Below, in pieces: positions 19,363 to 27,348 of a DNA stretch of 64,000 nucleotides (positions within the stretch are counted from its first letter, which is position 1; every line of letters begins with the position of its first letter). The stretch is from Mycobacterium ahvazicum. Lineage in GTDB: Bacteria > Actinomycetota > Actinomycetes > Mycobacteriales > Mycobacteriaceae. The DNA lies in NCBI RefSeq assembly GCF_900176255.2, contig NZ_FXEG02000003.1, positions 310,001 to 374,000 on the forward strand, given 5' to 3'. A model generated the notes under the pieces. The model had not been told where the DNA came from, searched no databases, and saw only the letters and a program-made list of their open reading frames with translations. The translations under genes were made by a program, and so were the position numbers.

Positions 19363-20298
19363 ATGACCGATAAGAGTTTTCAGCCGACCCTGGCCGGGTT
19401 GCGCGCCTTCGCCGCGGTCGCCGAGCGACACCATTTCGGTAGTGCCGCAACGTCTCTCGGCGTCAGCCAGTCGACGCTGTCGCAATCGCTGGCGGCCCTG
19501 GAGACTGGCTTGGGCACCCATCTCGTCGAGCGCTCCACTCGGCGTGTCCGCTTGACGCCCGAAGGGGCACAGCTACTCCCGCTGGCCCAGGCGGTCGTTG
19601 AAGCGGCCGAGGCGTTTACCGCCGCCGCGGCCGGCACGTCGGATCCGTTGCAGGGCACCCTGCGGCTGGGCATGATCCCGACGGTGGCGCCCTACCTGTT
19701 GCCCACCGTGCTGGCCGGCCTCGCCGACCGCCTTCCCGCGCTGAGCCTGCGGGTGATCGAAGACCAGACCGAGCGACTGCTGACCGCGCTGCGCGGCGGA
19801 TCCCTGGACGCCGCCCTGATCGCACTGCCCGCCGACGCCGCGGGACTCACGGAGGTCGGCATCTACGAGGAGGATTTCCTGCTCGCGGTGCCGCCCGGAC
19901 ACCCGCTGTCCGGCAAGCGCCGGGTACCCGCGTCGGCGTTGGCAGACTTGCCGCTGCTGCTGCTGGACGAAGGGCACTGTCTGCGCGATCAAGCCCTCGA
20001 CGTCTGTCAAAAGGCCGGCGTGCGAGCCGAACTCGCCGACACCCGGGCCGCCTCGCTGGCCACCGCGGTGCAGTGCGTGGCCGGCGGGCTGGGGGTCACC
20101 CTGATCCCGCGCAGCGCGGCACCCGTGGAGGCCGCTCGCAGCCAGCTCGGGCTTGCGCAGTTCGCGTCGCCGCGCCCGGGCCGGCGCATCGGCCTGGTGT
20201 TCCGCTCGTCGAGTGGCCGCGACGAATCGTATCGGCGACTCGCCGCGATCATCGGGGAGTCGGTCGGCGGTGAACAGCAAGTACGACGGACCCCATAG
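19363..20298 (+). CDS. oxyR: Hydrogen-peroxide-sensing LysR-type regulator OxyR
   Basis: A full-length 311-residue LysR-type activator. The N-terminal winged helix covers about 8-66 ([20 protein letters not shown] is the helix-turn-helix). The regulatory domain carries the redox pair Cys206 and Cys215 in [12 protein letters not shown], the same CX8C spacing as E. coli Cys199/Cys208, so peroxide sensing by a disulfide is expected. No frameshift or stop interrupts the gene, in contrast to the broken oxyR of M. tuberculosis (established). It is divergent from ahpC-ahpD-GH13, its likely target. Confidence 0.95.
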   Translation: MTDKSFQPTLAGLRAFAAVAERHHFGSAATSLGVSQSTLSQSLAALETGLGTHLVERSTRRVRLTPEGAQLLPLAQAVVEAAEAFTAAAAGTSDPLQGTLRLGMIPTVAPYLLPTVLAGLADRLPALSLRVIEDQTERLLTALRGGSLDAALIALPADAAGLTEVGIYEEDFLLAVPPGHPLSGKRRVPASALADLPLLLLDEGHCLRDQALDVCQKAGVRAELADTRAASLATAVQCVAGGLGVTLIPRSAAPVEAARSQLGLAQFASPRPGRRIGLVFRSSSGRDESYRRLAAIIGESVGGEQQVRRTP

Positions 20299-20374
20299 CG
20301 TCATTCGGCAGCAGCTGCGAGGCGCCTGGACTACCGCACCGAGGTTTCGGCGGGGCCGACTGTAGGTTCTGCCT

Positions 20375-21076
20375 ATGGAAAAGGTGATCGCGGTGCTCAG
20401 GCGCGCCGATGCGGACGACGATTGGTGTGCCCGCCAGCGGGGTTCGGTCGCGGACGCGCTGTTGGACCTGGGACTGCCCGGGCTGGCTGTCAACGTGAAG
20501 GACGCCGCGGTGCGGCATTCGCTGATGACGCTGACGACCATGGAGCCGCCGGCCGTTGCCGTCGTGAGCATGTGGACGCAGCAGTGCTACGGCGAGCAGC
20601 TGACCAAGGCGCTGGCGCTCCTCGAGGCCGAATGTGACCGCGTCGCCGCCTACCTGGTCACCGAGTCGGTCCCGCTGCCTTTTCCCGGAGGCGAACCAGG
20701 TTCTCGCACAACGGGTTTCGCCAATGTCGCGTTGCTGCGCCGACCCGCGGAGCTGGACCAGGCAACCTGGCTTAACCGCTGGCAGCTCAACCACACCTCG
20801 GTGGCCATCGAGACGCAGTCGACCTTCGGATATACCCAGAACTGGGTCGTGCGGGCGCTGACACCGGACGCACCGGGAATCGCGGGCATCGTCGAGGAGT
20901 TGTTCCCCATTGAAGCGGTGACCGATCTCAAAGCATTCTTCGGGGCCGCAGACGACGACGACCTGCAGGACCGGCTGGGCCGAATGGTCGCCAGCACGAC
21001 CGCATTCGGCGCCAACGAGAACATCGATACGGTGCCGACCAGCCGCTATGTGTTCAAGGCAGCCTTCGGAGCGTGA
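20375..21076 (+). CDS. EthD-like (dimeric alpha-beta barrel) protein, Rv1874-like
   Basis: A 233-residue cytoplasmic protein of unknown function matching M. tuberculosis Rv1874 in position and size (recall). The central LDQATWLNRWQLNHTSVAIE segment resembles the W/H-containing core of EthD-domain proteins, and the LLRRPAELDQATWL lead-in fits the first strand and helix of a dimeric alpha-beta barrel. No signal peptide or membrane segment is seen. It starts 76 bp after oxyR on the same strand and is followed after nine bp by an F420-type oxidoreductase gene, so the two are probably one transcript. Confidence 0.75.
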   Translation: MEKVIAVLRRADADDDWCARQRGSVADALLDLGLPGLAVNVKDAAVRHSLMTLTTMEPPAVAVVSMWTQQCYGEQLTKALALLEAECDRVAAYLVTESVPLPFPGGEPGSRTTGFANVALLRRPAELDQATWLNRWQLNHTSVAIETQSTFGYTQNWVVRALTPDAPGIAGIVEELFPIEAVTDLKAFFGAADDDDLQDRLGRMVASTTAFGANENIDTVPTSRYVFKAAFGA

Positions 21077-21085
21077 GGACCACAA

Positions 21086-21529
21086 ATGACAACACTCGAG
21101 GACGCTGTGGTGCTGGCGGCGGCGGAAAGCGGGCTGGCGGTGGTCTCGACGGTTCGCGCCGACGGCACCGTGCAGGCATCGCTGGTCAACGTCGGACTGT
21201 TGCCCCACCCGGATACCGGTGAATCGGTTCTCGGTTTCACCACCTACGGCAAAGTCAAACTCGCCAATCTGCGGGATCGACCGCAGCTGGCCGTCACGTT
21301 CCGCAACGGCTGGCAGTGGGCGACCGTCGAAGGCCGCGCCGAGCTGGCCGGCCCCGACGACCCGCAGCCGTGGCTTGCCGACACCGACCGGTTGCGGCTG
21401 TTGCTACGCGAGGTCTTCACCGCGGCCGGCGGAACCCACGACGACTGGGACGAGTACGACCGCGTGATGGCCATGGAGCGTCGCGCCGCGGTGCTGATCG
21501 CGCCCACCCGCGTCTACAGCAACGGGTGA
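21086..21529 (+). CDS. Pyridoxamine-5'-phosphate-oxidase-fold (FDOR-type) protein, Rv1875-like
   Basis: A 147-residue split beta-barrel protein of the flavin/deazaflavin oxidoreductase superfamily, corresponding to Rv1875 (recall). Family elements are LAVVSTVRADGTVQASLVNV (about 16-35), VLGFTTYGKVKLANLRDRPQ (about 48-68) and the WQWATVEGRAELAGPDD strand. The KxxNLRxxP pattern favours the PPOX-class F420-dependent group. It begins nine bases after the EthD-like gene. The natural substrate is unknown. Confidence 0.85.
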   Translation: MTTLEDAVVLAAAESGLAVVSTVRADGTVQASLVNVGLLPHPDTGESVLGFTTYGKVKLANLRDRPQLAVTFRNGWQWATVEGRAELAGPDDPQPWLADTDRLRLLLREVFTAAGGTHDDWDEYDRVMAMERRAAVLIAPTRVYSNG

Positions 21530-21566
21530 GCTCAGGCCGGTGACGCGGCGCGGTTAGGCTGCAGCG

Positions 21567-22325
21567 GTGACGTTGCTGATCGATGACACCAACCGGGTCC
21601 GCACCCTGACGCTGAACCGGCCCGAGGCGCTCAACGCCTTCAACGAAGCGCTCTACGACGCCACCGCGGAGGCGCTGTTGGCCGCCGCCGACGATCCCGA
21701 GATCGCGGTCGTGGTGTTGACCGGGACCGGGCGCGGCTTTTCGGCCGGCACCGATCTCGCCGAGATGCAGGCACGCATCACCGACCCAGGCTTCACGCCC
21801 GGCAAACACGGATTCCCGGGCATGATCGACGCGCTGAGCGCATTTCCCAAGCCCCTCATCTGCGCCGTGAACGGTATCGGAGTGGGAATCGGCGCCACCA
21901 TCCTCGGCTACGCCGACCTGGCGTTCATGTCGTCGACGGCGCGGCTGAAGTGCCCGTTCACCAGCCTGGGCGTGGCCCCCGAGGCGGCGTCGTCGTATCT
22001 GCTGCCGCAGCTGGTCGGCCGGCAGAACGCCGCGTGGTTGTTGATGTCTTCGGAATGGGTGGATGCGCAGGAGGCCCTGCGGATGGGCCTGGTCTGGCGG
22101 GTCTGCGATCCGGAGGAGCTGCTGCCCGAAACCCGTCGCTATGCCGAAGTTCTTGCCTCCCGGCCGGTTTCGAGCCTGATGGCGGTGAAACACACGATCA
22201 CAGAACCGATTCGGCCCGAGATCGCGGCCGCAACCGCGCGCGAGAATGCGCACTTCGCCGCGCTGATGGGCGCAGCTGCCAACGCCGCGGCCTTGGCCGA
22301 TTTCGCGGAGCGAAAGAACAGTTAG
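21567..22325 (+). CDS. Enoyl-CoA hydratase/isomerase family protein
   Basis: A 252-residue crotonase-fold enzyme. The oxyanion-hole segments are present: FSAGTDLAEM (about 61-70) and AVNGIGVGIGATILGYADL (about 98-116), followed by CPFTSLGVAPEAASSYLLPQLVG. The residue in the Glu144 position of hydratases falls in APEAASS, but the Glu164 position is not obvious, so isomerase or another crotonase activity cannot be excluded. The start is GTG 21567. The last four bases overlap the convergent bfd stop. Confidence 0.87.
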   Translation: MTLLIDDTNRVRTLTLNRPEALNAFNEALYDATAEALLAAADDPEIAVVVLTGTGRGFSAGTDLAEMQARITDPGFTPGKHGFPGMIDALSAFPKPLICAVNGIGVGIGATILGYADLAFMSSTARLKCPFTSLGVAPEAASSYLLPQLVGRQNAAWLLMSSEWVDAQEALRMGLVWRVCDPEELLPETRRYAEVLASRPVSSLMAVKHTITEPIRPEIAAATARENAHFAALMGAAANAAALADFAERKNS

Positions 22326-22519
22326 AGCGACCCCGCGGCTTCGAGTTCGGCATCGACTTGCTTTGACGACTCGATGATCGCCCGCAGCGTGCGCCGGCAC
22401 CGCCCGCAGTCACCACCGGCACCACACAGCGCGGCGACCTCCTTCGAGGTGGAGGCGCCGCGGGCCACGCATTCGGCCACGGTGTGATTGGTGACGCCGA
22501 CGCACAAGCACACGTACAT
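22322..22519 (-). CDS. bfd: Bacterioferritin-associated ferredoxin (Bfd-type, [2Fe-2S])
   Basis: A 65-residue [2Fe-2S] protein. Cys4 and Cys6 (YVCLCVG) with Cys38 and Cys41 (GDCGRCRR) form the CxC...CxxC cluster site of the Bfd/BFD-like domain. In other bacteria Bfd donates electrons to bacterioferritin so that stored iron can be released. ATG 22519 is fixed by AAGGAG seven bases upstream. It is divergent from bfrA, with tandem IdeR boxes 46 bp before its start, which couples iron status to both storage and release (inference). Confidence 0.93.
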   Translation of the reverse strand: MYVCLCVGVTNHTVAECVARGASTSKEVAALCGAGGDCGRCRRTLRAIIESSKQVDAELEAAGSL

Positions 22520-22564
22520 CAGCACTCCTTCCCATCACCCACGCCCGCCCGAACACGCTTCGGA

Positions 22565-22602
22565 TTAACCGAGTCTAACCTAAGTAGGTTAGACGAACCT
22601 AA
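22565..22602. promoter_or_regulatory. Two adjacent IdeR iron boxes
   Basis: Two directly abutting 19-bp sites lie between bfd and bfrA: TTAACCGAGTCTAACCTAA at 22565-22583 and GTAGGTTAGACGAACCTAA at 22584-22602. Against the IdeR consensus TTAGGTTAGGCTAACCTAA (either strand), the second matches at about 16 positions and the first at about 14. In M. tuberculosis, IdeR-Fe(II) activates bfrA through tandem boxes (established), so the same is expected here; the effect on bfd could be opposite because the boxes sit close to its promoter. Confidence 0.85.
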
Positions 22603-22760
22603 GTATGGCGCGGAAGGGCATTTCGGCTACTGAGCGCAGCCATACCTTGCTGGAACAATTCCAATGTGCGTGGCAAAGTGCTGCTTGGCCGCACGGGTGA
22701 GCTGCAGCACAGCCACTCGCGCGCCCGGCCACGACGGCCCCGACCACCGGAGGAGTGATC

Positions 22761-23249
22761 ATGCAAGGGGATCCAGACGTCCTGCGTCTGCTCAATGAGC
22801 AGTTGACCAGTGAGCTGACCGCGATCAACCAGTACTTCCTGCACTCGAAAATGCAAGAGAACTGGGGCTTCACCGAGATCGCCGAGCACACCCGCGCGGA
22901 GTCCTTCGACGAGATGCGCCACGCCGAGGCGATCACCGACCGCATCCTGCTGCTGGACGGCCTGCCGAACTACCAGCGCCTGTTCTCGTTGCGCATCGGT
23001 CAGACGCTGCGCGAGCAATTCGAGGCGGATCTGGCAATCGAATACGAGGTCTTGGCCCGTCTCAAGCCCGGCGTGATCATGTGCCGCGCAAAAGAAGACA
23101 GCACCAGCGCCTTCTTGCTGGAAAAGATCATCGCCGACGAGGAAAACCACGTCGACTATCTGGAGACGCAGCTTCAGCTGATGGAGAAGCTGGGCGAGCA
23201 GCTGTACTTGGCACAATGCGTGTCCCGGCCGCCGGGCTCGATCGCCTGA
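22761..23249 (+). CDS. bfrA: Bacterioferritin BfrA
   Basis: Heme-containing iron-storage protein of 162 residues that forms a 24-mer shell. The ferroxidase ligands Glu18, Glu51, His54, Glu94, Glu127 and His130 are all in place, and Met52 is the heme axial ligand between subunits. ATG 22761 is preferred to the GTG six bases earlier because GGAGGAG then sits five bases upstream and the protein begins like M. tuberculosis BfrA. It is 158 bp downstream of the tandem IdeR boxes, which probably activate it when iron is plentiful. Confidence 0.97.
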   Translation: MQGDPDVLRLLNEQLTSELTAINQYFLHSKMQENWGFTEIAEHTRAESFDEMRHAEAITDRILLLDGLPNYQRLFSLRIGQTLREQFEADLAIEYEVLARLKPGVIMCRAKEDSTSAFLLEKIIADEENHVDYLETQLQLMEKLGEQLYLAQCVSRPPGSIA

Positions 23250-23338
23250 TTCCGATTTGGCTTCACTGACCCGCGGCGCGATTGCCGCGGGTTAACCCTG
23301 GGCACCCGTTAGCATCGAACGCCGACGGGAAGGCAGGC

Positions 23339-25432
23339 ATGACGAGCCCGAGAGCAGTATCCAGCGCGGCAACTCAAGCCAACCCGGTCGTCGTCGATCC
23401 ATCGGCCAGTGGTGCGCTGATCACCCCGCAACGCCGGAACCTGATCTTCGTCGCGATCGTGCTCGGGATGCTGCTCGCGGCCTTGGACCAGACCATCGTC
23501 GCGACTGCCCTGCCGACCATCGTCGCCGACCTGGGCGACGCCGGCCATCAATCCTGGGTGGTCACCAGCTACCTGTTGGCGTCGACGATCGTTACCGCGC
23601 TGGTCGGCAAGCTCGGTGACCTGTTCGGCCGAAAACGCGTGTTCCAGGCCGCCATCGTGTTCTTTATCGTCGGATCGGTGACGTGCGGGCTGTCCCAGTC
23701 GATGGCCATGCTGGTGGGCTCGCGGGCGCTGCAGGGCATCGGGGGCGGGGGGATCACCGTCACGGCCAGCGCGCTGATCGGTGAGGTTGTCCCGCTGCGT
23801 GAACGTGGCCGCTACCAAGGCATTCTGGGCGCGGTCTTCGGCGTCACGACGGTCGTCGGCCCGTTGCTTGGTGGCTACTTCACCGACTACCTGACCTGGC
23901 GGTGGGCGTTCTGGGTGAACGTTCCGATCTCGGTGCTGGTCATCTTCGTTGCCGCAGCGGCCATTCCGGCTCTGGCGTCGTCCACCAAGCCCGTGATCGA
24001 CTACGGCGGAATCGTGCTGGTCGGAGTGGGCGCCGCCGCCCTGACCCTGGCGACCAGCTGGGGCGGCACCCTCTACCCGTGGGGATCGCCGGCGATCATC
24101 GGCTTGTTCGTCGGCGCCGCGGTGGCACTGGCCGCGTTCGTCTGGGTCGAAAGCCGTGTCCCGCAGCCGATCCTGCCGACCCGGCTGTTCGCCAGCCCGG
24201 TGTTCACGGTCTGCTGTGTGTTGTCGTTCGTAGTCGGCTTCGCGATGTTGGGCGCGATGACATTCCTGCCGACCTACATGCAGTACGTCAACGGCGTCTC
24301 GGCCACGACGTCGGGGCTGCGCACCCTGCCGATGGTGGTCGGGATGCTGATCACCTCGACCGGCAGCGGCACCCTGGTCGGCAAGACCGGCCGGTACAAG
24401 GTCTTTCCGGTCGCCGGTACCGCGCTGATGGCTCTGGCGTTTCTGCTGATGTCGCGGATGACCCCGTCCACCTCGGCGCTGGTTCAGTCCCTCTACCTGG
24501 TCGTGCTGGGCGCCGGCATCGGATTGTCGATGCAGGTGCTGGTCCTCATCGTGCAGAACACCTCGAATTTCGAGGATCTGGGTGTGGCCACGTCGGGTGT
24601 GACGTTCTTCCGCACCATCGGCAGTTCGTTCGGCGCCGCGATCTTCGGTTCGCTGTTTTCCAACTTCCTCGAAGGCCGGATGCCCGCGGCCCTGGCGGCC
24701 AGCGGCGCGCCGCCCGACGCGGTGAGTTCGCCGGGCGCCCTGCATCGTCAGCCACACAATGTGGCCGCGCCGATCGTGCAGGCCTATTCGGAGTCACTGA
24801 GCGAGGTGTTTTTCTGGGCCGCGCCGGTGGCTCTGGTCGGCTTCGTCCTCGCGTTGTTCCTGCGGGAGATCCCGTTGCGCGACATCCACAACAGCGCAGT
24901 GGATCTCGGCGACGGATTCGGAATGCCGACCACCGACACTCCAGAACGGCTGTTGGAGAACGCGATTGCGCGCATGCTGCGTGGCGACCCCGGCGTGCGG
25001 TTGCGCAGCATCGCGATGCGGCCGGACTGTCGCCTCGACGTGGCCGGCCTGTGGGGCGTGATGCGCATCTATCGCTTCGGGCAGATGTACGGGACGGCCC
25101 GCCTCAGCGATATCGGCGACTCGATGCGGATCCCGTTCGAGGTCATCGAGCCCACCTTCGCTCGCCTGGTCGCCACCGGCTACGCCCAACGCAACGGCGA
25201 TCAGATGTGGCTGACCCCGGCCGGGGCCCAGCAAGTCGACTACGTCTATTCGTTGTTGTTGGGCTGGATCGTCGACAAGCTCTCGCGTTCACCCAGTTAT
25301 CAGGGCCGGCCGGACCGCCGCGAAGTGGAAACCGCGCTGCAGCACATCGCCCACCGCGTTCTGGCTCAACGCGATTGGCACGACGACGCGCCCAGCACGG
25401 GCCGGCTGGCGGCGGGTACCGGCAGCAGATAA
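23339..25432 (+). CDS. DHA2-family MFS drug/proton antiporter with C-terminal winged-helix domain
   Basis: A 697-residue efflux pump corresponding to Rv1877 (recall). Residues about 30-530 hold the 14-segment EmrB/QacA-type transporter: LDQTIVATALPTIVADLG (motif D1), GKLGDLFGRKR (motif A), and the GIGGGGITVTASALIGEV stretch (motif C-like). About 170 further residues are cytoplasmic; from about 580 the segment around YGTARLSDIGDSMRIPFEVI followed by FARLVATGYAQRNGDQMWLT has the helix-turn-helix and wing layout of MarR-like domains. ATG 23339 is chosen; an upstream in-frame start adds an unlikely leader. The fused domain may sense substrate or bind DNA or protein (inference). Confidence 0.88.
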   Translation: MTSPRAVSSAATQANPVVVDPSASGALITPQRRNLIFVAIVLGMLLAALDQTIVATALPTIVADLGDAGHQSWVVTSYLLASTIVTALVGKLGDLFGRKRVFQAAIVFFIVGSVTCGLSQSMAMLVGSRALQGIGGGGITVTASALIGEVVPLRERGRYQGILGAVFGVTTVVGPLLGGYFTDYLTWRWAFWVNVPISVLVIFVAAAAIPALASSTKPVIDYGGIVLVGVGAAALTLATSWGGTLYPWGSPAIIGLFVGAAVALAAFVWVESRVPQPILPTRLFASPVFTVCCVLSFVVGFAMLGAMTFLPTYMQYVNGVSATTSGLRTLPMVVGMLITSTGSGTLVGKTGRYKVFPVAGTALMALAFLLMSRMTPSTSALVQSLYLVVLGAGIGLSMQVLVLIVQNTSNFEDLGVATSGVTFFRTIGSSFGAAIFGSLFSNFLEGRMPAALAASGAPPDAVSSPGALHRQPHNVAAPIVQAYSESLSEVFFWAAPVALVGFVLALFLREIPLRDIHNSAVDLGDGFGMPTTDTPERLLENAIARMLRGDPGVRLRSIAMRPDCRLDVAGLWGVMRIYRFGQMYGTARLSDIGDSMRIPFEVIEPTFARLVATGYAQRNGDQMWLTPAGAQQVDYVYSLLLGWIVDKLSRSPSYQGRPDRREVETALQHIAHRVLAQRDWHDDAPSTGRLAAGTGSR

Positions 25433-25477
25433 TAGAACGTGTTCCAAAAATCGCGGGGGCGGGCGTACCATCACGCC

Positions 25478-25972
25478 ATGAGCCGAATCGGAACGTTCGC
25501 CGACGACGATATCTACAGCTGGGCCACGAAGTCTCCGGACCTCGGCGGCGCGATCGCCAACTTCAGCCAGGCCGTATACACCAAGAACCGCCTGCCGATG
25601 CGTACCCGCGAAATCGCGCGCGCCGTGATCGCCCATGACAACGAATGCACCGTGTGCATGAACACCCGCGACGCCGACGGGCCGGCCGCGGGCGTCGACG
25701 AAGAGCTGTACGAGCACGCACTGGAATGGCGCACGTGGCCCGGATTCAGCGAGCAGGAGCGACTGGCCGCCGAATTCGCGCACCGGTTCGGCACCGAACA
25801 CACCAAGTTGCGCGATGACGAAGACTTCTGGACCCGGGCCGGCGAACACTTCTCCGAGGAGCTACTCGCCGACCTCGCCATGTCCTGCGCCCTTTGGGTC
25901 GGCATGGGACGGATGCTGCGGACCCTCGACATCGGCCAGACCTGCATGCTGACCCTGCCGAGCCGGGCCTAG
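25478..25972 (+). CDS. Carboxymuconolactone-decarboxylase/AhpD-like protein
   Basis: A 164-residue AhpD-fold protein. The family CxxC is in HDNECTVCMNTR (about 56-59), followed after about 45 residues by the FAHRFGTEH helix, giving the CxxC-x-H layout of thiol peroxidase-like members. It could act as a small disulfide reductase or peroxidase; no substrate is evident. ATG 25478 follows an unpromising in-frame extension. It stands alone between the MFS pump and glnA3, where I recall no counterpart in M. tuberculosis. Confidence 0.82.
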   Translation: MSRIGTFADDDIYSWATKSPDLGGAIANFSQAVYTKNRLPMRTREIARAVIAHDNECTVCMNTRDADGPAAGVDEELYEHALEWRTWPGFSEQERLAAEFAHRFGTEHTKLRDDEDFWTRAGEHFSEELLADLAMSCALWVGMGRMLRTLDIGQTCMLTLPSRA

Positions 25973-26002
25973 ACGCCAACCGCATCCGCCGATGAGGCGG
26001 CG

Positions 26003-27346
26003 ATGACAACCACACCCCTTGCCGCGGCTTCGGTCGCCCAACTGGAGGCCGAGGGTGTCGACACCGTGATCGGCACCGTGGTGAATCCCGCCGGGCTCAC
26101 CCACGCCAAGGCCGTGCCGATCCGGCGCACCAACACTTTCGTCGAACCCGGCCTGGGCGCCAGCCCTTCGTGGCATGGGTTCGCCATCGACCAGACCGGT
26201 ATCGCGTTCACCGAAGACGTTGGTGTGATCGGGGATCAGCGCGTGCGCATCGACTTGTCGGCGCTGCGCGGCATCGGCGACGGGTTGGCCTGGGCGCCCG
26301 GCTCGTTCTTCGAACAGGACGGGACACCGGCTTCGGCGTGCAGCCGGACAACGTTGCGCCGCGTCCAAGCCGCACTCGAGACAGCGGGTATTCAGGCGGC
26401 GGTCGGCCACGAGATCGAGTTCGTTCTGGTCGATTCGGACGGTGGGCGGCTGCCGTCCACGCTCTGGGCGCAATACGGTCTGGTCGGCGTACTCGAGCGC
26501 GAGGCATTCGTCCGCGATGTCATTGCCGCGGCGGCGAGCAGCGGCGTCGGGATCGAGCAGCTGCATCCGGAGTACGGGGCCAATCAGTTCGAGATCTCGC
26601 TGGCGCCTCTTCCGCCGGTGGCCGCCGCCGACCAATTGGTACTGACCCGGATCATTGTCGGGCGCGCCGCCCGCCGCCATGGGCTGCGCGTCAGCCTGTC
26701 GCCGGTACCCTTCGCCGGCGAAGTCGGATCCGGTGCACACCAGCACTTCTCGCTGACACGGCTCGAGGGTCCGCTGTTTTCCGGCGGCGCGGGCGTCGCG
26801 GGCATGACGCCGGCGGGGGAGAGCGCGATAGCCGGAGTGCTGGACGGATTGCCGCAGGCACAGGGTGTGCTGTGCGGATCGATCGTGTCCGGCCTGCGCA
26901 TGCAACCGGGCAACTGGGCGGGAGCCTACGCCTGCTGGGGTCTCGAGAATCGGGAAGCAGCAGTGCGATTCATCCAAGGCCGGGAGGGTAAGGCGAATTT
27001 CGAGGTGAAAATCGTCGATCCATCGGCGAACCCCTATTTCGCGTCTGCCGCGGTCCTGGGACTCGCACTCGACGGCATCCAGCGCAATGCGGCATTGGCA
27101 CCGGAAACCGCCGTCGACCCGGCGCAGCTATCCGATGCGGAGCACCAACGTCGCGGCATCGTATCCCTTACCCGGAGCCAACCAGATATTGTTGCCGCAC
27201 TGGATAATTCGGAGCTGCTACGCTCTATTCTGGGTAACGCCGCGGTCGACATGATCGCGGCGGTCCGGCGCCTGGAACACGAACGCTACGGCGACCTGCA
27301 CCCCGAGCAACTGGCCGACAAGTTCCGGATGGCCTGGAGTCTCTAG
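26003..27346 (+). CDS. glnA3: Glutamine-synthetase-like ligase GlnA3
   Basis: A 447-residue type-I GS-fold enzyme corresponding to M. tuberculosis GlnA3 (Rv1878, recall). Fold signatures include VGHEIEFVLVDSDGG (about 134-148), EYGANQFEISLAP (about 191-203), GSGAHQHFSL with the catalytic histidines (about 245-254) and FEVKIVDPSANPYF. The family splits off from true glutamine synthetases; homologues glutamylate polyamines or other amines with ATP, so a gamma-glutamyl-amine ligase role is more likely than ammonia assimilation (inference). It ends two bases before a FluG-like amidohydrolase gene. Confidence 0.88.
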   Translation: MTTTPLAAASVAQLEAEGVDTVIGTVVNPAGLTHAKAVPIRRTNTFVEPGLGASPSWHGFAIDQTGIAFTEDVGVIGDQRVRIDLSALRGIGDGLAWAPGSFFEQDGTPASACSRTTLRRVQAALETAGIQAAVGHEIEFVLVDSDGGRLPSTLWAQYGLVGVLEREAFVRDVIAAAASSGVGIEQLHPEYGANQFEISLAPLPPVAAADQLVLTRIIVGRAARRHGLRVSLSPVPFAGEVGSGAHQHFSLTRLEGPLFSGGAGVAGMTPAGESAIAGVLDGLPQAQGVLCGSIVSGLRMQPGNWAGAYACWGLENREAAVRFIQGREGKANFEVKIVDPSANPYFASAAVLGLALDGIQRNAALAPETAVDPAQLSDAEHQRRGIVSLTRSQPDIVAALDNSELLRSILGNAAVDMIAAVRRLEHERYGDLHPEQLADKFRMAWSL

Positions 27347-27348
27347 CG

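Noticed and set aside
23309..24757. A 482-codon minus-strand frame opposite the MFS gene
   Set aside because: It is a shadow of the transporter; composition is low-complexity and it has no family features.
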